NCBI GenBank assembly: GCA_003104975.1
Contig: PQAM01000012.1
Span: 26,089 to 90,088, forward strand
DNA length: 64,000 bases
Direction of reading: 5' to 3'
Source of the DNA: Candidatus Methylomirabilota bacterium
GTDB lineage: Bacteria; Methylomirabilota; Methylomirabilia; Methylomirabilales; Methylomirabilaceae
Positions 44,140 to 52,320 of this stretch are shown here, piece by piece. Under the pieces are notes generated by a model, which searched no databases, had not been told where the DNA came from, and worked only from the letters and a program-made list of their open reading frames with translations. The first letter of the stretch is position 1. Every line of letters begins with the position of its first letter. The position numbers and the translations under genes are program-made.

Positions 44140-44847
44140 CTAGTGGGCGCCGCGCACAGACGTCGGGCGCGTCTGCATGAGGACGTGAAAGAAGCCATTC
44201 AGCCCCTCGCGCTCCTCCTCAATCGTGACGATGGTACACCGCCGGCCGAAGATTTCGGCGAAGTCACGTTTGGCGAAAAAGCGGTCATAATGGTTGCGGT
44301 GCACATACCAGTTGCGCGTTCGCCGTTCGCCCGGATAGTGTTTGAACCTCGTACTGAAGACTGTCAGGTGCACATAGCCGCCAGGCTTGACGAGGGGTAG
44401 TACGCGGTCGAAGTAGATCGGCCAGTCGGCCTTCCTGGTGTGATGGAATACCCCGCTGTCGATCAGCGCGTCGAAACTGCCCGGCTTCAAGGGCGGCCTC
44501 AACGCATCGCCCAGCAGGAGTTTGATCCGAGGTATCAGCCGCTTTGATTCCGCCCGCTGCACGACGGTCTTTAAGGGCGCCGCCAGATAGTCCAGGCCGA
44601 CCGTAACGAACCCGGCCCCGGCAAACAGGAGGGTATGTCGCCCCTCACCACAACCCAGATCCAGTATCCGACTACCCCCTTTGTGCTGTGTGAGCAGGTC
44701 TACCAGACGACGAACGGCCGGTGTCGGTTCAACGGAAGGCCACGGCGTCGGCCTGCCGGACTCATAGATCCGGGCAAAGAATCTGCGCTGCCGACTATAC
44801 AGCGTGTTGCTTGTCTTGCGTTCCACAGCCCTGTCCTCACCCTGCAC
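44140..44847 (-). CDS. Class I SAM-dependent methyltransferase
   Basis: 235 residues from GTG 44847 (GTG 44826 is an alternative). Motif I RILDLGCGEGRHTLLFAGAG, acidic loop GLDYLA, GDALRPP, and IDSGVFHHT resemble thiopurine/tellurite-resistance-type methyltransferases. Substrate unknown. It precedes the next gene by 2 bases, forming the head of the nagZ-containing run, with the cytochrome gene 29 bases upstream. Confidence 0.8.
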   Translation of the reverse strand: MQGEDRAVERKTSNTLYSRQRRFFARIYESGRPTPWPSVEPTPAVRRLVDLLTQHKGGSRILDLGCGEGRHTLLFAGAGFVTVGLDYLAAPLKTVVQRAESKRLIPRIKLLLGDALRPPLKPGSFDALIDSGVFHHTRKADWPIYFDRVLPLVKPGGYVHLTVFSTRFKHYPGERRTRNWYVHRNHYDRFFAKRDFAEIFGRRCTIVTIEEEREGLNGFFHVLMQTRPTSVRGAH

Positions 44848-44876
44848 CCTTCACCCCGTGGTTTTCATGCGGCACC

Positions 44877-45503
44877 TTAATGTTTATGCCCGCCCTCGGT
44901 CAGGGTCTTCATGTATGCGACGAGATCGATGAGCTGCTGGACGGTCATCGTATCGTTATAGCTGGGCATCTTTGATTTGCCGTCGGGACCGAGATATCCT
45001 TTATCCTCATCCTTGTGGTGCTTGATCCGCCAGGCTACAGAGGCGTTCGGATCGATCATTGTTTCGAGAAAATACTCTGCCGGATGCATCGCCCCCATCC
45101 CGGAGAGTGCTGGCCCGACGTCCCCCTGTTCCGCCGCTGGCGCAGGGAAATCCTCGCCGGCCACATCATGACATTTAAAGCATTCAAAGTCGATAAAGAC
45201 CTGTCGTCCGGTATGATGATCCCCTGTCGGCATAGTAAATCGCCACTTCGGGGGAATCGCAAGACGAGGCGGTTGCGTGACCGATCCTGTCTGTCGCGTT
45301 GTCGATTGAGGTGGAGACGCCACCGGATGATGGTGATGCCCACCTGTTTGCGCAGGCTCATCGGTCCATCCACGCGGGACCCATCCAACGACAAGGCTGT
45401 ACGCCAGAACCGCTCCCCATAGCACCACCGCGCTGACGCCGTAGCGCTTCTCCGACTTCGGTCGCTGCACGTTCCGGCCCACCTTTCCCTCCTGTATCGG
45501 CAT
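44877..45503 (-). CDS. Membrane-anchored monohaem cytochrome c
   Basis: 208 residues from ATG 45503, which has GGGAGGG 7 bases upstream. One N-terminal membrane segment (about 22-42), a His/Pro-rich linker, then a class I cytochrome domain (about 95-205) with the haem site CFKCH and a distal Met in SKMPSYNDTMT. A periplasmic electron carrier or the c-type subunit of a larger complex. The His-rich patch GGHHHHP near residue 55 is unusual and might bind metal. Oxidase partners are not in the window. Confidence 0.85.
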   Translation of the reverse strand: MPIQEGKVGRNVQRPKSEKRYGVSAVVLWGAVLAYSLVVGWVPRGWTDEPAQTGGHHHHPVASPPQSTTRQTGSVTQPPRLAIPPKWRFTMPTGDHHTGRQVFIDFECFKCHDVAGEDFPAPAAEQGDVGPALSGMGAMHPAEYFLETMIDPNASVAWRIKHHKDEDKGYLGPDGKSKMPSYNDTMTVQQLIDLVAYMKTLTEGGHKH

Positions 45504-45552
45504 TCGGTCGCTCCCTCCCATTCTCAAGAGGTCTCCTCATTACGAGGATCCC

Positions 45553-46104
45553 CTACAAGACAAACACCCAGACAGTCCCCTTCCAACTGGTAATCCCCTG
45601 CTCGGCGGTCAGCTTGAGCCCTACTCGATAGGGCGCGTCGATCGACTTATCGTCCGGTGTCACCGATTTTCCATCCTTCGCAACGGCAATCACCGTCACC
45701 CGAACCGTACTGTTGGCCTCGATGAGGGTCGGCCGCGTTGAAGGCTCTCCGCCTTCGGTTTTGACCCCAATCGCGTAGGAAAGACTGTCGGCCGTGATAA
45801 AGGTTCCCTCGCCCCAGACTACCCGAATCGTCGAGGTGGTGGGGTTGGAAAGGGTCAGTTGCACCTCAGCGGCCTTTGCTCTCGCCTGATCGACGGTAAA
45901 GGGCGCAGGGCCCATTCCACGGGACGGCTGTATGGTCACCTCGTGCCTGAACGGAGACAACCTGATCGGCGCCTTGAGCGTTCTCAGCTCCGGCGGAAGA
46001 AACTGACACCCCGATAGCAGGAGGAGTCCAGCCAGCCCTGCAAACCCTGCAACGCTCGATATGATCCCCTTAGGCATCCTCACCACACCAGGCATCTTCT
46101 GCAT
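45553..46104 (-). CDS. Predicted lipoprotein, unknown
   Basis: 183 residues. A hydrophobic segment ending in the lipobox LLSGC (Cys about 33) is followed by a beta-sandwich-like domain (about 60-183) with VQLTLSNPTTSTIRVVWGEG and a SWKGTVWVFVL end. The pattern suggests a transcription-independent envelope protein. No family recognised. It starts 6 bases after the radC stop codon, so it is likely in the same transcript. Confidence 0.65.
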   Translation of the reverse strand: MQKMPGVVRMPKGIISSVAGFAGLAGLLLLSGCQFLPPELRTLKAPIRLSPFRHEVTIQPSRGMGPAPFTVDQARAKAAEVQLTLSNPTTSTIRVVWGEGTFITADSLSYAIGVKTEGGEPSTRPTLIEANSTVRVTVIAVAKDGKSVTPDDKSIDAPYRVGLKLTAEQGITSWKGTVWVFVL

Positions 46105-46110
46105 CGTTCC

Positions 46111-46848
46111 TCACCGCGTGCGGCGCCCGTCAAAGGCCGCCCCATATTGCTCAATCAGCCCTTCGTCGGCGAAACTGAAATAGCGTCCGTCTCCAATAAT
46201 CACATGATCCAGTACGCCGATCTTCAGAAGCCGTCCCATGACCACCAGTTCCTCGGTCAACGACCTGTCGGTCGAACTTGGACGAGGGTTACCCGATGGG
46301 TGGTTATGGGCGACAATCAGGGCGGCGGCCCCGTGACGATTGGCAAGGTTCGCCAGGTCCCGAAGGTAGACCGGACTTTCCGTCAGCGATCCCTCCGACG
46401 CTGTTACGTTCTCCAGCACCTCATTGCTGCCGTTGAGCAGCAGCACCTGGAAGATCTCTTTGGTCAGACCCTGCATCTGGGGTCGCAGCCACTCGTAAAC
46501 CTCCTTCGAGGAGGTCACAGCTCCCAGCACCTTTTTTTCTTCGGCCAGCAGCCGACGGCCCAACTCCAGGGCAGCCTTCAGTTGGGTGATCTTCGCCAGG
46601 CCGAGCCCCTTTGCCTCTTGCAGCTCGTCCGCGCCTTTACGGTCCAGCTCGCGCAGACCCCCCGCCTTTTCCAGCAGGCCTCTGGCCAGTTCTACAGCGC
46701 TCTGGCCGCCGGTTCCGGTGCGCAGCAGGATCGCGAGCAACTCCGCCGTCGTGAGGGCACTCGGCCCGTGTGCAAGGAGCCGCTCCCGGGGCCGCTCCTC
46801 AGCCGGCCACGCCTTGATCGCCGATGCATATCGCTGCTTCGTCCCCAT
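46111..46848 (-). CDS. radC: RadC family JAB-domain protein
   Basis: 245 residues. N-terminal helix-hairpin-helix region (PRERLLAHGPSALTTAELLA, LLRTGTGGQSAVELARGLL) followed by a JAB/MPN metallo domain with the zinc motif ALIVAHNHPSGNPRPSSTD. Once linked to DNA repair, but the enzymatic role of RadC is unsettled. The complete HxH-x7-S-x2-D motif suggests an intact metal site. Confidence 0.93.
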   Translation of the reverse strand: MGTKQRYASAIKAWPAEERPRERLLAHGPSALTTAELLAILLRTGTGGQSAVELARGLLEKAGGLRELDRKGADELQEAKGLGLAKITQLKAALELGRRLLAEEKKVLGAVTSSKEVYEWLRPQMQGLTKEIFQVLLLNGSNEVLENVTASEGSLTESPVYLRDLANLANRHGAAALIVAHNHPSGNPRPSSTDRSLTEELVVMGRLLKIGVLDHVIIGDGRYFSFADEGLIEQYGAAFDGRRTR

Positions 46849-46920
46849 CCCCGCTCCGTTCCCGCTCTTTTACCCTCTCTCCCCCAACCCTGTCAAGCCA
46901 AAGCCCTGCTTATGCGCTAC

Positions 46921-48159
46921 TTAGATGACCGAGGTCACCAACAGCAAGAGCGTCAGGACCACCATCAGGAAGGCGGTGCCCCAGGCGATCAGGTTATAGG
47001 TCGGCGTATTCACGCGTGTGCCCATAATCGCCGGATCGTTGATCAGCAGAAGCATGAAGATCAGGACCGCCGGCAGCAGGATGCCGTTTAATGTCTGGGA
47101 CAGATACATGATGGTGATGAGCGGCGCCTTCGGCCAGAGGATCAGGAGCGCACCTGCGCCCACCATAGTCAGGTAGATACTGAAAAATCCGGGTGCCTCG
47201 CGAAAGCTCCGATCGATGCCGGTATCCCACCCCAGCCCCTCGCAGACCGCATAGGCCGTCGAAAGAGGCACGATGGCAGCAGAAAAGAGAGACGCGTTCA
47301 GCAGACCCACGGCAAACAAGAGCGTCGCGTACTGGCCCGCGAATGGTTCGATGGCCATGGCGGCCTGCTCGGCCGTCTCGACACGAATCCCGTGAATGTT
47401 GAGGGTCGCGCCGCACGCGACGATAATGAAGAACGCGACCGCCGAGGCGACCAGACTGCCGACCCAGACATCGAGTTTGACGTACCCGTAAGCCTGGCGC
47501 GGGACACCCTTATCGACGATGGAGGCCTGGATATAGAACTGCATCCATGGCGCGATCGTGGTTCCTACGAGGGTGATGAGCATCGTCAGATAGTCGCGCT
47601 CGATGTGGAACGTGGGCCGGACTGTCTGGCGCAGGACGGCCGGCCACGACGGACCGGCCAGAAAGGCTGATACCAGATAGACGGCGTAAAAGAGACTGGC
47701 GCCGAGGAAGATGCGCTCGACGAGACGGTAGGTCCCCTTGACCACCAACCAGCTTACGATGAGCGCGGCGAATGGGACAGTGAGATAGCGGCTTACGCCG
47801 AAGATCTCCAGACTGGCCGCCACACCCGCGAACTCGGAGACCGTATTGGCCAGGTTCGCCACTACCAGGACGACCATGACGCCGAAGGTAATCCGAACGC
47901 CGAATCGCTCGCGGATCAACTCGGCCAGTCCCTTGCCGCTCACCACCCCCATCCGCGAACCCATCTCCTGCACGATCGCCAGGGCAATCGTGATAAACAA
48001 CAGCGACCAGAGCAGTCCATAGCCGAAGTGGGCGCCGGCGAGGGAATAGGTCGTAATCCCCCCTGCGTCCTGATCGACGCTGGCGGTGATGATCCCCGGG
48101 CCCATAATGGCCAAGAATCGGAGGATCCGCCGCTTCCTGATCCGCGAAAGCCGCATCAA
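46921..48159 (-). CDS. Nramp-superfamily transporter with atypical metal site
   Basis: 412 residues, about eleven membrane segments. The first helix reads GPGIITASVDQDAGGITTYS: the canonical DPGN of Mn/Fe transporters is replaced by DQDAGG (29-34). The sixth helix has TTIAPWMQFYIQA in place of the MPH motif. Nramp relatives lacking these residues include Mg2+ transporters (NRMT). It starts 21 bases after a gene encoding MgtE-type Mg-sensing domains, which supports Mg2+ as the substrate. Mn2+ is the alternative. Confidence 0.82.
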   Translation of the reverse strand: MMRLSRIRKRRILRFLAIMGPGIITASVDQDAGGITTYSLAGAHFGYGLLWSLLFITIALAIVQEMGSRMGVVSGKGLAELIRERFGVRITFGVMVVLVVANLANTVSEFAGVAASLEIFGVSRYLTVPFAALIVSWLVVKGTYRLVERIFLGASLFYAVYLVSAFLAGPSWPAVLRQTVRPTFHIERDYLTMLITLVGTTIAPWMQFYIQASIVDKGVPRQAYGYVKLDVWVGSLVASAVAFFIIVACGATLNIHGIRVETAEQAAMAIEPFAGQYATLLFAVGLLNASLFSAAIVPLSTAYAVCEGLGWDTGIDRSFREAPGFFSIYLTMVGAGALLILWPKAPLITIMYLSQTLNGILLPAVLIFMLLLINDPAIMGTRVNTPTYNLIAWGTAFLMVVLTLLLLVTSVI

Positions 48160-48180
48160 ATGTCCTGAGTGTGGTAACGG

Positions 48181-49458
48181 CTAAATGTACTTTTTCGCTA
48201 CGCGCTGCTTCCATATCATCGGGAGGATCAGATTCAGGACATCATCGACTGTGATGATCCCTCGCAACTCCCCCCCCTCGTCTACGACGGGTACAGCCAA
48301 CAGATTGTACTTGGTGAAGGTTTCGGCAACCTCGCGCAACTCGCTTTCCGGGCGTACACTGATGACCTGCCGCACCATGATATCCTCAAGACGCTGACCC
48401 GGCTCAGCCAGGATCAGATCCCGAAGGCTTAAGACGCCAAGCAACCGATCCAACTCATCGGTCACGTAGATGTAGTAAATGGTTTCCGCTTCCTCCCCTG
48501 CCGCAGAACGGAGGCGCCCGATGGCGTCGACCATGGTAAGATCAGGCGGTAGCGTAAACACCCCGGTGGTCATCAGCCCGCCTGCCGTATCTTCCTCGTG
48601 CGTGAGCAGTTCCACCACCTCCTGCGCCTCCTCCTCCTCCATCGTCTCCAGGAGCTCCTGGGCCTTCTCCTCCGGCAGGTCGCTCAGGATATCCGCCGCC
48701 TCATCCGGTTCCATCCGCTCCAGGATGTCGGCCGCCTGCTCACTCTCCATCATCTGGACCATCGAGCTCTGGACCTCCGGCTCGGTCTCGGTCAGCGTCT
48801 CGGCGGCGGTTTCTTCATCCAGGGCCGCCAACACGATCGCCCGCTCGCTGGGGTTCAACTCCTCGATGATATCGGCAATGTCGGCCGGATGGAGCTTGGC
48901 CAGTTTGGCATAGGCCGCACGGTGCTTGGCCTTCGTCAACTCCGTCTCGACCGGCTCGACCACCTCCCACGGAGTCGTCTCTCGTTCCAACCGCGTATTG
49001 AAGAGACGCTCGATCCGTTCAACCGACGCATCGGAGATCAAATGTCGCAGCAGACCCCGAAGTCCCCCCTCCACGGCCACCAGTTGCAGTCGACCTTGGA
49101 CCTCTCGGAACTCCAGGTCATTGACGCGGATCACCTTGTGATGTTTGGTGTCCACGACCTTTCGATCTACAAGCGTCTTACCCAATCCCATCTCTTCCGC
49201 CCGCGGCTCCACCGACTGAAGGGTCTCACGTACGGCAGACAGGTGGATCGACGGCGGCTCCTGGTCCAGGCGCGCCACGACCTCCCACGGCAAAATCAGC
49301 TCCTCCTTCTCGGGTGTCAGAACGACGAGCTTCGTCACCAGGGGTAGCACCCCCAACGGCAACAGCACGAGGTCCTTGAGCTGGCCTACGAGCTGACCCT
49401 CAGCATCGAGGACCGGACAACGTCGCAACGTCGAGAAGAGGAGAGGCATGGTATTCAT
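48181..49458 (-). CDS. PRC-barrel + MgtE-N + CBS-pair sensor protein without channel
   Basis: 425 residues. N-terminal PRC-barrel-like region (about 1-110, CPVLDAEGQLVGQLKDLVLL), MgtE N-terminal superhelical domain (about 185-305, with repeats such as HPADIADIIEELNPSERA and ILERMEPDEAADILSDLP), then two CBS motifs (about 305-420, MTTGVFTLPPDLTMVDAIG and YNLLAVPVVDEGGELRGIIT). The MgtE membrane channel is missing. In MgtE these cytosolic domains bind Mg2+ and gate transport. Here they probably gate or sense for the adjacent Nramp-type transporter. Confidence 0.85.
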   Translation of the reverse strand: MNTMPLLFSTLRRCPVLDAEGQLVGQLKDLVLLPLGVLPLVTKLVVLTPEKEELILPWEVVARLDQEPPSIHLSAVRETLQSVEPRAEEMGLGKTLVDRKVVDTKHHKVIRVNDLEFREVQGRLQLVAVEGGLRGLLRHLISDASVERIERLFNTRLERETTPWEVVEPVETELTKAKHRAAYAKLAKLHPADIADIIEELNPSERAIVLAALDEETAAETLTETEPEVQSSMVQMMESEQAADILERMEPDEAADILSDLPEEKAQELLETMEEEEAQEVVELLTHEEDTAGGLMTTGVFTLPPDLTMVDAIGRLRSAAGEEAETIYYIYVTDELDRLLGVLSLRDLILAEPGQRLEDIMVRQVISVRPESELREVAETFTKYNLLAVPVVDEGGELRGIITVDDVLNLILPMIWKQRVAKKYI

Positions 49459-49475
49459 ACGGTCTCCTGCCCGTC

Positions 49476-49504
49476 CTTGTAGTATGAATAGGACCCATTG
49501 TCAA
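49476..49504 (-). promoter_or_regulatory. Promoter of the sensor-Nramp operon
   Basis: Minus strand TTGACA (49499-49504), 17-base spacer, TACAAG (49476-49481), 18 bases before the start codon. The leader is too short for a Mg2+ (M-box) riboswitch, so regulation probably acts on the protein. Confidence 0.5.
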
Positions 49505-49592
49505 CCGTATTCCACCTGTATTTTCGGTTGGTTGATGGATCCTCTTTCAGGGTAGGTGTAGCTTCAGGTGCAGAACTGCGATGGATGGTTAG

Positions 49593-49877
49593 TTACCCCT
49601 CGATCACGACGATGTTGCTTTTTGCGCTCTGACGCCGCAACGCTCTGGCCTCCCGATACTCGGGGGATTCCAGCCACTGCTCAGCGTGATCGATATCCGG
49701 AAACTCCAGGATGACCAGCCGGTTGGGTGCCCACTCGCCTTCCAGCGTCTCGGTCCGGCCCCCACGCGCCAGATATTTGCCGCCGTACACCGCCAGGGCG
49801 GGTGGCGCGAGTTGCCGGTACCGTTCAAATACGACCGGATCGGTGATCTCAATATCCAGAATCATGTAGGCGGGCAT
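49593..49877 (-). CDS. DUF1330 family protein
   Basis: 94 residues from ATG 49877 (MPAYMILDIEITDP); the upstream in-frame codon would add 11 residues. Dimeric ferredoxin-like alpha-beta domain with YLARGG, ILEFPDIDHAEQWLESPEY, typical of DUF1330. No reaction is established. It follows a PNPOx-type gene. Confidence 0.85.
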   Translation of the reverse strand: MPAYMILDIEITDPVVFERYRQLAPPALAVYGGKYLARGGRTETLEGEWAPNRLVILEFPDIDHAEQWLESPEYREARALRRQSAKSNIVVIEG

Positions 49878-49919
49878 GATCGTCTCTGGCTCCTCTTCAA
49901 TATTGGTCAACAGATCCCA

Positions 49920-50504
49920 TCACCCGACCGATGGCTCACCTGGACTCTCCGAACCCGAGAGCCACGTGACAGCCGACAACCCATCGATACTCGTCGAATT
50001 CCTCGTAGTCTGATACTGCCTCAGGCCGTCGGCGCCCTTCCGATCCGACCAGTCGATCAACTCAGCGCGCTCCCGCTCAAACCGATAGACCGGAACACCG
50101 AAGCCGCACGACACCGAGAGGCGACCGACCGAAATGCGGATGATCGCGCGGTCGGCCGGGTGGACCGGAAAGAGCGAACGCAATCGCTGGTATTCGGGAC
50201 CTCCTGGCTCTAATACCTGGCCGTAACCATGCAGGCGCACAACCTTCGGCCGTCCGTCCAACGCACACAACATGACAACGATCCGACCGTTTTCCTTCAG
50301 ATGTCCGATCGTTTCCGCACCGCTGCCAACGTAATCCAGGTACGCGACCTCACGCGGACCGAGAACCCGCAGCGTATCCAGTCCCTTGGGCGACAGATTA
50401 ATATGGTGGGCGGCATCGAGTGGTGCCGTCGCCACAAAGAACATCCGCTGCTCCTCGATGAATGCTCGAAGCTCGTCATCTATTTCGTCATACAGTTTCC
50501 CCAT
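49920..50504 (-). CDS. Pyridoxamine 5'-phosphate oxidase-like flavin protein
   Basis: 194 residues from ATG 50504. Split-barrel flavin-binding fold: FIEEQRMFFVATAPLDAAHH, NLSPKGLDTLRVL, YLDYVGSGAETIGHLKENGR, and RPKVVRLHGYGQVL. It belongs to the general stress/PNPOx-like group, not to PdxH, since PdxH C-terminal motifs are missing. Cofactor FMN or F420 cannot be told. Precedes the DUF1330 gene by 42 bases. Confidence 0.82.
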   Translation of the reverse strand: MGKLYDEIDDELRAFIEEQRMFFVATAPLDAAHHINLSPKGLDTLRVLGPREVAYLDYVGSGAETIGHLKENGRIVVMLCALDGRPKVVRLHGYGQVLEPGGPEYQRLRSLFPVHPADRAIIRISVGRLSVSCGFGVPVYRFERERAELIDWSDRKGADGLRQYQTTRNSTSIDGLSAVTWLSGSESPGEPSVG

Positions 50505-50623
50505 TACCGACCCCACCCTCCAAATCACAAGTCTGGTTAGCTGCGCCCGCCGATGTCACGCCGGTGTCCAGCCTTGGCAACGATCACCACGGGTAGTTAT
50601 TAATCAGAGCATACAATAGCTTG

Positions 50624-50644
50624 CCTCCTTTTCAAAGGGGGAGG
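50624..50644. terminator. Hairpin between the MFS and PNPOx genes
   Basis: CCTCCTTTTC-AAAGGGGGAGG (50624-50644) forms a tight stem with a 2-3 base loop. On the minus strand it lies about 60 bases past the MFS stop codon. There is no clear T-run, so termination would be weak or factor-dependent. Confidence 0.35.
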
Positions 50645-50705
50645 TGACCTGAGATGAGGTGCAAGGGCGCAATCTATTAACTGCTCCCCTTAATAACGGC
50701 ATACA

Positions 50706-51953
50706 CTATTTGAACGCACCGACCTGGCGAGCGCCTGCACTCTCTTCGGGAGGCTTGAGAGACCGGAACTTGTGATACAAGATTACGTCGTAGATAATTT
50801 TTAAACCACCGGCGACCACGAACGGTGCGCCGATGAGCACAGGATTCGCAAGCAAAAGACCGCTGAGTGCCGGCGATAGCGATGAACCTACCGAACGGGC
50901 TATCGTGGTGACCCCGGATGCGGCGGAGCGTTCGTCGGGAGACACGACCGCCATGGTGTACGACTGACGGGTCGGCACATCCATCTGTGAAATACTGAAA
51001 CGTAGAAGAAGCACACCGATCGCGAGGGGCAGATTGGGCATGAGCGGCACAAGGCAGAGCAACACATTCGAGGGAATGTGTGTGAACACCATGGTCCGAA
51101 TCAGGCCGATCCGTGCTGCGATGCGGGCAGCCAATAGCGCCGAGATGCCGGCCAGGATATTTGCGCCAAAAAAGATGCTGCCGAGTAGCCCGACGTCAAT
51201 TCCAAATTTGATGTGAAACCAGTACGCGATAAGGCTTTGAATCACAAACCCACCTGCGAACGCATCCAACGCAAACAGGGCGCTCAGTTGCATCACTACC
51301 CCTCTGGAACGATGCAGCCCCAACATGCGATGGGCAGGCATACGGCTTGCTGTCGTTTCAACCGATGAGGACAGACACAGAAACGTTGAGGCAAGCAATA
51401 CCCCGCTTATGGCATAGCCGATCAATACGACACGGTACGACTCCAGCGGTGAAAAACCAGATCCCTGCAGGGTGTGAGCCAGCCACCCACCGCCCAACGC
51501 GCCCGACGCAGTCGCAAACGAGCCGACAAGGTTATACCACGCAAACACATGCGTACGTCGTTCGTTCGGCAGGAGTTGGGACAGGGCAGCCTGTTCAATG
51601 GACAAGAACGGACCGATTTCGTTTCCACTTGGGCTGATAACACCGATAATCGCGGCAACGATCAAGAGGGTAAGGTTGTGCGTGAGAACAAACGCCGCAC
51701 CGGCCACGATCATCAATACCGCCCCCAGCACCAGCATTCGTCGCCTACCGAACCGGTCGGCTGACATGGTAATCCAGAGCGAAATCCCCGCGTCACCAAC
51801 CAGCGTCAGGGTAAGCAGTAAGCCCATGGCTTGTTCGCTCAGGCCGAGCTGCGCGAGATACAACGTCAACACAACAGACAAGAAGCCGTAGGCGAACAAG
51901 CGCATGGTGCGCGTACCAAATAACAGCGCAATGTCAATCTTCGAACGCGCCAT
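50706..51953 (-). CDS. MFS transporter
   Basis: 415 residues, twelve predicted membrane segments. The loop 2-3 signature reads MSADRFGRRRMLVLGA (consensus G-x-x-x-D-R-x-G-R-R). Segment 1 TRTMRLFAYGFLSVVLTLYL and the C-terminal half DVPTRQSYTMAVVSPDERSA resemble drug/sugar efflux MFS proteins. Substrate unknown. Monocistronic, between two hairpins. Confidence 0.85.
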   Translation of the reverse strand: MARSKIDIALLFGTRTMRLFAYGFLSVVLTLYLAQLGLSEQAMGLLLTLTLVGDAGISLWITMSADRFGRRRMLVLGAVLMIVAGAAFVLTHNLTLLIVAAIIGVISPSGNEIGPFLSIEQAALSQLLPNERRTHVFAWYNLVGSFATASGALGGGWLAHTLQGSGFSPLESYRVVLIGYAISGVLLASTFLCLSSSVETTASRMPAHRMLGLHRSRGVVMQLSALFALDAFAGGFVIQSLIAYWFHIKFGIDVGLLGSIFFGANILAGISALLAARIAARIGLIRTMVFTHIPSNVLLCLVPLMPNLPLAIGVLLLRFSISQMDVPTRQSYTMAVVSPDERSAASGVTTIARSVGSSLSPALSGLLLANPVLIGAPFVVAGGLKIIYDVILYHKFRSLKPPEESAGARQVGAFK

Positions 51954-52138
51954 TGGATTTACCTTGTCGAATCATTGCCCGGCCGCAGGCGTACAGTACG
52001 TCATACGCTGAATACCCCATACCCGCGGTTCGGCCACATTTATGATGAAGCAATATGACCCACGAGCCATTCTCGTATGGGTATATATTCACATCACCGT
52101 CACGCCCATAGGAAAAACCGGCGCTCGCCCCTAAGAAC
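51954..52138. other. Upstream region of the MFS gene, possible decayed coding remnant
   Basis: On the minus strand a 68-codon frame (52140 to 51934) reads NIYPYENGSWVILLHHKC near its start, and overlaps the MFS start by 20 bases. Its first codon lies in the arm of a strong hairpin and has no ribosome binding site. The YENGSWVILL words resemble HENGRWVLL in the repeat area near 58.24 kb. I treat it as a possible remnant, not a gene. Bases 52182-52320 show nothing convincing. Confidence 0.25.
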
Positions 52139-52181
52139 ATAACGGCCCTTCAGGGCTTTACCTACCCTGAAGGGCCGTTAT
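52139..52181 (-). terminator. Strong hairpin after hppA
   Basis: Perfect 17-bp stem with a 9-base loop: left arm ends AACGGCCCTTCAGGG (52141-52155), right arm CCCTGAAGGGCCGTT (52165-52179), extended by an AT pair each side. It lies 140 bases past the hppA stop and is followed on the minus strand by a T-rich stretch (TTATGTTCTT). Good candidate for the hppA terminator. Confidence 0.6.
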
Positions 52182-52320
52182 ACTTACGCTCCAGTCAGAC
52201 GTTCTCGCCTGCCTGGCGGCAGACAAGTCTGGCTGATTCCTATTGTTTCCCTGCCGACAATCACCGCTGTACCCTGTGTCAGGATGATCGGCAGGCGATT
52301 GAAAGCACAAGCCGTCTCGG

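Noticed and set aside
49459..49592. Mg2+ riboswitch before the MgtE-sensor gene
   Set aside because: The promoter lies 18 bases from the start codon, leaving no room for an aptamer.
51934..52140. 68-codon minus-strand gene before the MFS transporter
   Set aside because: Its start codon is inside the arm of the hppA terminator hairpin, it lacks a ribosome binding site and it overlaps the MFS start.
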